A stretch of 11,071 nt of DNA, taken from NCBI GenBank assembly GCA_900540885.1, contig UQHJ01000074.1, positions 1 through 11,071 on the forward strand. The letters are read 5' to 3'. Of this stretch, positions 6,435 through 11,071 are shown piece after piece (the first letter of the stretch is position 1; each line of letters begins with the position of its first letter). This DNA comes from an uncultured Prevotella sp. (GTDB lineage Bacteria; Bacteroidota; Bacteroidia; Bacteroidales; Bacteroidaceae). Below the pieces are notes generated by a model that ran no database searches, was not told where the DNA came from, and saw only the letters and a program-made list of their open reading frames with translations. Both the position numbers and the translations under genes were made by a program.

Positions 6435-6479
6435 TCAGCAGTATAAAATAAATTAAATCCCTTTCTACACATTTTACAC

Positions 6480-9400
6480 ATGAAACATTTCAAACTTTTG
6501 CGCTATGCGTTAACGCTGGGTTTACTCTGTTGCGTGACCTGTATTGCTCAGGCCATTGACATAGATGCTCCCGGCGTAATCTATCGCATCGTTAGCCAGT
6601 CGAACGGCCAAGCCGTGACGAATGGCAATAATAGTGCACATGACACCTACCTCTCAACTGCAGCTATCGACCTGCAGTCGGAGGGACAAGACTGGATGAT
6701 TGTGCCCGTAATGGCCGACGAAGGCATTTATGCCTTCTATAATCCCCATTGCGACATGGGCATTGATATGGCCCCCACGGCTACACTGAAACACCGCGTA
6801 CTGCAATGGGATGCTAAGTTTACCGATTCTAACCAGCAATTTCTGATAAAGAAGGTAGACACTGACGTGTTCCAATTCCTCAACAGCACGGGCGACCGCG
6901 CCATGACGCTTCGCAGTGACGGCTCTATCTACATGGATCAAGACCTCACGGCTGAGGCTACGCACTTCACGTTGCAAGCAACTACGAATACGGTAAACAT
7001 GCCCATAAAGGGCTACACCTACCTATTGCGCAATAAGAGCAATGGTCAAGTATTGAGCAATGGCGAAAGCCGCGCCTCGGCTGCTGTTCTCTGCACGGAG
7101 GACTACAAGGAAGGAGCCTATGGCCAACACTGGCAATACCGCACCGTAGAGTATAAGAAGAACAACCAAACACTCTATGCCTCTGTACTTTACAATGCCA
7201 AGTATGCCTATGCTATTGACGCTGGCTTGAATGGTAACAAAGTGCCCCTTCAATACGGCTTAGACGGTTCTAACTCCAACCAACAAGTATCATTTGTAGC
7301 CGTCGACGGCCAAGAGGGCGTTTACCGCATTGCCTATACCCACAATGGTACGACCTACTACCTTTCAGCCAATAGCAAGGGCGACACGTATATGGTCCCC
7401 GACGCTGACGACGAGACGACCTACTTCACGCTTGAATATACTGACGCTTACGTGCCAGTGCTCAACGATTGGGAAAATCAGAAGATCTTTGCCGTCAACA
7501 AGGAAGAGGGCCATGCTACTTACATGCCTTATGCCAACACCACCGCCTTGCGTGCCGACGCTGCGCGTTACGCCAAACCTTGGCTTGACCCACAGAGCGA
7601 CCGCTGGATGAGCCTTAACGGCATGTGGAAGATAAACTTCGTCAAGGACCCTGCACAGCGCCCTGGCGAAACGGACTTCTACGGCAATGATGTTGACGTA
7701 TCGGCTTGGAACGACATCGAAGTGCCCTCGTGCGTTGAGATGAAAGGTTATGGCGACCCTTGGTACGTCAACGTTGACTACCCGTTTGAAGACAATCCAC
7801 CCTACATCAGCATGAAGAGTGGCCTCTACAATTCCGTTAGTTCACTGCGTCGCAACTTCACCTTGCCCACAGGTTGGCAGAACAATCGCGTCTTCCTCCA
7901 CTTCGACGGCATCTATAGCGGTGCCTACGTTTGGGTGAACGGTCAAAAGGTGGGCTATACGCAAGGCGCTAACAACGATGCCGAGTTTGACGTAACCCCC
8001 TACGTTCATGAGGGCGAGAATAACCTCAGCGTACAAGTGTTCCGCTTTACCGATGGCTCTTACCTCGAAGGACAAGATATGTGGCACATGAGTGGTATTC
8101 ACCGCGACGTTTACCTCTTTGCTACGCCCAAGACCTACCTACGCGATCATTACATTACTGCTACGCTCGACGCTGCCAACCAATACACTTCTGGCACAAT
8201 GAATGTGGCCTTAACGATGAACAATCGTGACGGTGGGGTAGTGGAGAAGCAAGTGCGCGTGCGCTTGCTCTCACCCCAAGGTACACAGTTGGCAGAACAA
8301 ACGGCAAAGTTCAACTTTACCGAAGGCGCTGACGCAGAACAAACCAAGGACCTCAGTTTCGAAGGCCTTACTAACTTACAACTTTGGACAGCTGAGACCC
8401 CCAACCTCTACACCGTAGAGTTGGCACAGCTCGATGCTAACGGCCAAGAAGAAGAGGCTTTCGCTACGAAATACGGCTTCCGCCACATTGAAATCCCCTC
8501 AGACGACCACCGCGTCTACATCAACGGCAAGCAAGTCTACTTCAAGGGCGCTAACACTCAAGATACGCACCCCACACGTGGTCGTGCGATTGATGTCGAA
8601 ACGATGTTGAAGGACGTTACCCTCATGAAGCAGGCCAACATCAATACCGTGCGCACCAGCCACTATCCACGTCAGGCCAAGATGTATGCTATGTTCGACT
8701 ACTACGGACTTTACGCTATGGACGAGGCCGACCTTGAATGTCATAAGAATTGGGGCGACCACGGAACAGGCTACCAAAGTGGTACGTCAACCGGAATTTC
8801 AGCCGACCAAACCTGGCGAGCTGCTTACCTCGATCGCGCTCGTCGTATGGTCATGCGCGACCGCAACTTCCCCTCTGTTATCTTCTGGAGCCTTGGCAAC
8901 GAGAGCGGCTATGGTGCTAACCAAGAAGCAGAATACGATCTTGTTAAGTCGCTTGATAATCGTATCGTACACTACGAAGGCGCAACCAATGCAGGCAAGT
9001 CAACAGCCACCGACCTCTGGAGCATTATGTACCCCTATCTTGAGGGTAACACTAAGTCGGTTCGCAACGATGCCAATAGCAACTGGGCACAACAGCCCTA
9101 CTTTATGTGTGAATACGACCACGCCATGGGCAACTCTGTAGGCAACTTGCAAGAGTATTGGAACGTAATCGAAAGTAGTAAGTATGGCATTGGTGGTTGC
9201 ATTTGGGACTGGGTTGACCAATCAATTGTAGCTCCGGCCGACATAAAGAACGGCACACTGACGCAGAATGGCTTTAACAAGTACGTGACAGGCTATGACT
9301 ATCCCGCTGCGCCTCACCAAGGCAACTTCGTAAACAATGGTATCATCAATGCCGACCGTACTTGGAGCGCAAAGCTTGACGAAGTAAAGAAGGTGTACCA

Positions 9401-10901
9401 ATACGTGAAGTTCAATAAGTTTGATGCAGCTACGCGTACGCTCACGCTGACTAATGCTTACGACTTCACTTCGTTGAAGGACAAGACACTGAGCTATAAT
9501 GTGACAGCCGACGGCAAGGTAATCTACAAGGGTTCACAATCGCTGACTGACATTCAGCCGGGCAGTGAAGCTAAGGTTACTATTCCTTATGACCTCAGTG
9601 CAGCCGATGAAGACCTTACGGGCAAGGAAGTATTGCTCAACCTCTCTGTGCTTGAACCGAATGCGACCGCTTATGCTGAGGCTAACTATCCCGTAGCTGC
9701 GGCTCAGTTTACCATTCAGCAACGCGGCAATCTGCCTACAATCGCAGCCGTTGCAGCAGACGAAGCACTTACGCTTACAAGTTCTGGCAACATCAAGACC
9801 GTGAGCAATGATAAGGTGACGATGAGTTTCAACACGAGCACGGGATTGCTCACCACGTGGAAACAAAACGGCATAGACATTGTAAAGAACAATGTTGCGC
9901 CCGACTACGAGAACTATCGTTGGATAGAGAACGATGCGCCTTACGGCAACGACCCCAACTACAATTCAGGTAATGGCATCAGTAAGCGTACAGCTACAGT
10001 ATCACTCTCCTCTGACGGTGCAAAGGCTACGGCAACAGTACGTGGTACGGGCTCTTGGGTTAACTACGTGTTTACTTACACCATTTATAAGAATGGTACG
10101 GTCGACCTCAAGACGCAGTTCACGCCACAGCAAAAGAGCACTGACTATCGCTATGCTATTCGTCGTTTGGGCTTGCAGATGCAGTTGCCCGGTGAATTTA
10201 AGAACGTGAGCTACTACGCTCGTGGTCCGTTAGAAAACTATACTGACCGCTGCACGGGTTCGTTCCTCGGTCGTTACACCAGCACTGTTTGGGACATGAA
10301 CGAGTACTACCTCCGTCCACAATCAATGGGTAATCGTCAAGACCTTCGTAGCTTGACCCTTGCTGACAATCATGGCAATAAGATCAATGTTGAAACCGAT
10401 GGTCAGGTGGCCTTCTCTACGCTTTACTGGAGCGACCAACAACTGAAGGAGAAGTATCATAATTGGGAACTCGCCCTTCCCGACAATGATGAAGATCGCA
10501 CGATTTATGCTCACTTCGACTACGCACAGCGTGGCGTGGGTTCGGGTAGTTGTGGTCCTGACGTATTGTCAAGCTATGCGGTTCCTACCTCTGGTACGTA
10601 TGGTTACACCTTGCGTTTCACTACTTCTAATTCTATATTGGAAGGCGTCAACAAGACTACGACAAGCACTGTAGATGATTGGAAAATTTCGCACGATGCT
10701 ACCACTTTGAGCATTCGTGGTAACATCGCAGCAGGCACTATCGTCCGCCTCTACAACGTAGGCGGCATGCTTTTAGACGAGGTGAAGGCTACGGCCAACG
10801 CGCAATGCCTTACGCTCTCGCTCTCTGCATTGCCTACGGGGTCTTACCTCGTTGAGGTGAACAATAAGAACGAACATCGAGTTCATAAGATCTTAAAGTA
10901 A
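6480..10901 (+). CDS. Secreted GH2 (LacZ-like) beta-galactosidase with N-terminal ricin-like repeats and T9SS sorting domain
   Basis: The protein has 1473 residues, far longer than E. coli LacZ (about 1020). A signal peptide ends at AQA (residue 25). Two related ricin/beta-trefoil-like units follow (about 30-170 and 178-320; each opens with Y.(I/L)(V/R)..SNGQ.(V/L).NG and ends YFTL or HFTL), likely carbohydrate-binding. The GH2 core then runs in LacZ order: sugar-binding domain (about 327-553, with DGSYLEGQDMWHMSGI), Ig-like domain (about 555-664), TIM barrel (about 666-950), second Ig-like domain, and the small-chain beta-sandwich (to about 1388). Acid/base E808 lies in WSLGNESGYG and nucleophile E878 in CEYDHAMGNS; E753 and H755 in EADLECH match LacZ metal-site residues. 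The last ~75 residues (VRLYNVGGMLLDEV, LPTGSYLVEV, KILK) form a T9SS sorting domain, so the enzyme is probably exported and surface-attached. It likely releases terminal beta-galactose from glycans; the exact substrate is unknown. Confidence 0.93.
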   Translation: MKHFKLLRYALTLGLLCCVTCIAQAIDIDAPGVIYRIVSQSNGQAVTNGNNSAHDTYLSTAAIDLQSEGQDWMIVPVMADEGIYAFYNPHCDMGIDMAPTATLKHRVLQWDAKFTDSNQQFLIKKVDTDVFQFLNSTGDRAMTLRSDGSIYMDQDLTAEATHFTLQATTNTVNMPIKGYTYLLRNKSNGQVLSNGESRASAAVLCTEDYKEGAYGQHWQYRTVEYKKNNQTLYASVLYNAKYAYAIDAGLNGNKVPLQYGLDGSNSNQQVSFVAVDGQEGVYRIAYTHNGTTYYLSANSKGDTYMVPDADDETTYFTLEYTDAYVPVLNDWENQKIFAVNKEEGHATYMPYANTTALRADAARYAKPWLDPQSDRWMSLNGMWKINFVKDPAQRPGETDFYGNDVDVSAWNDIEVPSCVEMKGYGDPWYVNVDYPFEDNPPYISMKSGLYNSVSSLRRNFTLPTGWQNNRVFLHFDGIYSGAYVWVNGQKVGYTQGANNDAEFDVTPYVHEGENNLSVQVFRFTDGSYLEGQDMWHMSGIHRDVYLFATPKTYLRDHYITATLDAANQYTSGTMNVALTMNNRDGGVVEKQVRVRLLSPQGTQLAEQTAKFNFTEGADAEQTKDLSFEGLTNLQLWTAETPNLYTVELAQLDANGQEEEAFATKYGFRHIEIPSDDHRVYINGKQVYFKGANTQDTHPTRGRAIDVETMLKDVTLMKQANINTVRTSHYPRQAKMYAMFDYYGLYAMDEADLECHKNWGDHGTGYQSGTSTGISADQTWRAAYLDRARRMVMRDRNFPSVIFWSLGNESGYGANQEAEYDLVKSLDNRIVHYEGATNAGKSTATDLWSIMYPYLEGNTKSVRNDANSNWAQQPYFMCEYDHAMGNSVGNLQEYWNVIESSKYGIGGCIWDWVDQSIVAPADIKNGTLTQNGFNKYVTGYDYPAAPHQGNFVNNGIINADRTWSAKLDEVKKVYQYVKFNKFDAATRTLTLTNAYDFTSLKDKTLSYNVTADGKVIYKGSQSLTDIQPGSEAKVTIPYDLSAADEDLTGKEVLLNLSVLEPNATAYAEANYPVAAAQFTIQQRGNLPTIAAVAADEALTLTSSGNIKTVSNDKVTMSFNTSTGLLTTWKQNGIDIVKNNVAPDYENYRWIENDAPYGNDPNYNSGNGISKRTATVSLSSDGAKATATVRGTGSWVNYVFTYTIYKNGTVDLKTQFTPQQKSTDYRYAIRRLGLQMQLPGEFKNVSYYARGPLENYTDRCTGSFLGRYTSTVWDMNEYYLRPQSMGNRQDLRSLTLADNHGNKINVETDGQVAFSTLYWSDQQLKEKYHNWELALPDNDEDRTIYAHFDYAQRGVGSGSCGPDVLSSYAVPTSGTYGYTLRFTTSNSILEGVNKTTTSTVDDWKISHDATTLSIRGNIAAGTIVRLYNVGGMLLDEVKATANAQCLTLSLSALPTGSYLVEVNNKNEHRVHKILK

Positions 10902-10928
10902 TCGCGTTTGAATAACGCCCGCTTTTAC

Positions 10929-10975
10929 AAAATGCTGAAACGTGCAGTATAACTGCGTGTTTCAGCATTTTTTTT
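10929..10975 (+). terminator. Strong intrinsic terminator of the beta-galactosidase gene
   Basis: AAAATGCTGAAAC and GTTTCAGCATTTT form 13-bp arms; two G-U wobble pairs and an inner GCAGT/ACTGC pair extend the RNA stem to about 20 bp with a 3-nt loop. A run of eight Ts follows directly. It starts 27 nt after the stop codon. The A-run on the other side means it may also work for a convergent transcript. Confidence 0.9.
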
Positions 10976-10994
10976 GCCAATTGCAAGCTAACCT

Positions 10995-11016
10995 GGGGCG
11001 ACGCGTCCCCGCGTCG
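10995..11016. repeat. GC-rich palindrome downstream of the terminator
   Basis: CGACGCG (10999-11005) and CGCGTCG (11010-11016) form 7-bp perfect arms with a 4-nt loop. An alternative fold uses the 8-bp palindrome GACGCGTC (11000-11007) flanked by GGGG and CCCC. It stands out as a very GC-rich island in AT-rich flanks and resembles a dispersed extragenic palindromic element. Confidence 0.6.
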
Positions 11017-11018
11017 GC

Positions 11019-11055
11019 ATTTGTTAGTCAAGGCTCGATGCCTTGACTAACAAAT
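11019..11055. repeat. Long perfect hairpin at the right edge
   Basis: ATTTGTTAGTCAAGGC (11019-11034) and GCCTTGACTAACAAAT (11040-11055) are 16-bp perfect inverted arms around a 5-nt loop. Neither strand has a T-run after it, so it is not a typical terminator. Together with the GC-rich palindrome next to it, it may be one composite extragenic repeat that continues beyond the window. Confidence 0.75.
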
Positions 11056-11071
11056 ACATGAATATCAATAC

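Larger units (their letters stand above)
5991..6479. other. AT-rich divergent intergenic region
   Basis: This non-coding stretch separates the minus-strand hsd operon from the plus-strand beta-galactosidase gene. It contains the hsd operon -7 box, direct and inverted ATTAATG/ATTAACG repeats (6162-6295), a small GC-rich hairpin (GCGC-GAA-GCGC within about 6253-6265) inside that repeat zone, an operator-like dyad (6385-6410) and a canonical Bacteroidetes promoter for the beta-galactosidase. I see no convincing gene or RNA gene in it; no ORF with a family-like sequence was found. Confidence 0.8.

Noticed and set aside
6480..6560. Possible lipoprotein signal (LLCC) at the start of the beta-galactosidase
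   Set aside because: The residues before the cysteines do not fit a lipobox (a small residue is needed at -1), while AQA at 23-25 is a good signal peptidase I site, consistent with the C-terminal T9SS domain.

Overview
The window looks like chromosomal DNA from a Bacteroidales bacterium, probably Prevotella or a close relative. Three signs support this: TAnnTTTG-type -7 promoter boxes, start codons behind A-rich leaders without clear Shine-Dalgarno sites, and a secreted enzyme ending in a type IX secretion (T9SS) sorting domain. Genus is inference from style, not from a database match.

The left half (1-5990) is one minus-strand operon for a type I restriction-modification system. In transcription order it holds a small XRE-family helix-turn-helix regulator (5990-5703), hsdR (5699-2976), hsdM (2968-1535), a DUF1016/YhcG-family PDDEXK nuclease (1438-296), and hsdS (249 to the window edge, N-terminus only). 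The first three genes are separated by 3 and 7 nt. HsdM and HsdS would form the site-specific adenine methyltransferase; adding HsdR gives the ATP-dependent restriction complex. The regulator probably times expression. The nuclease between hsdM and hsdS is an accessory whose role cannot be read from sequence.

The most unusual signal is a set of short perfect palindromes spread through this operon. One lies between the nuclease gene and hsdS, two between hsdM and the nuclease gene, two in frame inside a variable linker of the nuclease, and one in frame in the tail of the regulator. Several are related to each other but differ by paired substitutions that keep the stem intact, as if the fold or dyad is what is maintained.

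The middle (5991-6479) is AT-rich and non-coding. It holds divergent promoters, tandem ATTAATG/ATTAACG repeats with an inverted counterpart, and a dyad next to the -33 element of the right-hand promoter.

The right half (6480-10901, plus strand) is a single large gene for an exported LacZ-like GH2 beta-galactosidase. It has a signal peptide, two N-terminal ricin-like (beta-trefoil-type) repeats, the full GH2 core with both catalytic glutamates, and a C-terminal T9SS sorting domain. A strong intrinsic terminator follows, then a GC-rich palindrome and a 16-bp-stem hairpin at the window edge. No SusC/SusD genes, transposase, recombinase, tRNA, rRNA or CRISPR array were seen.
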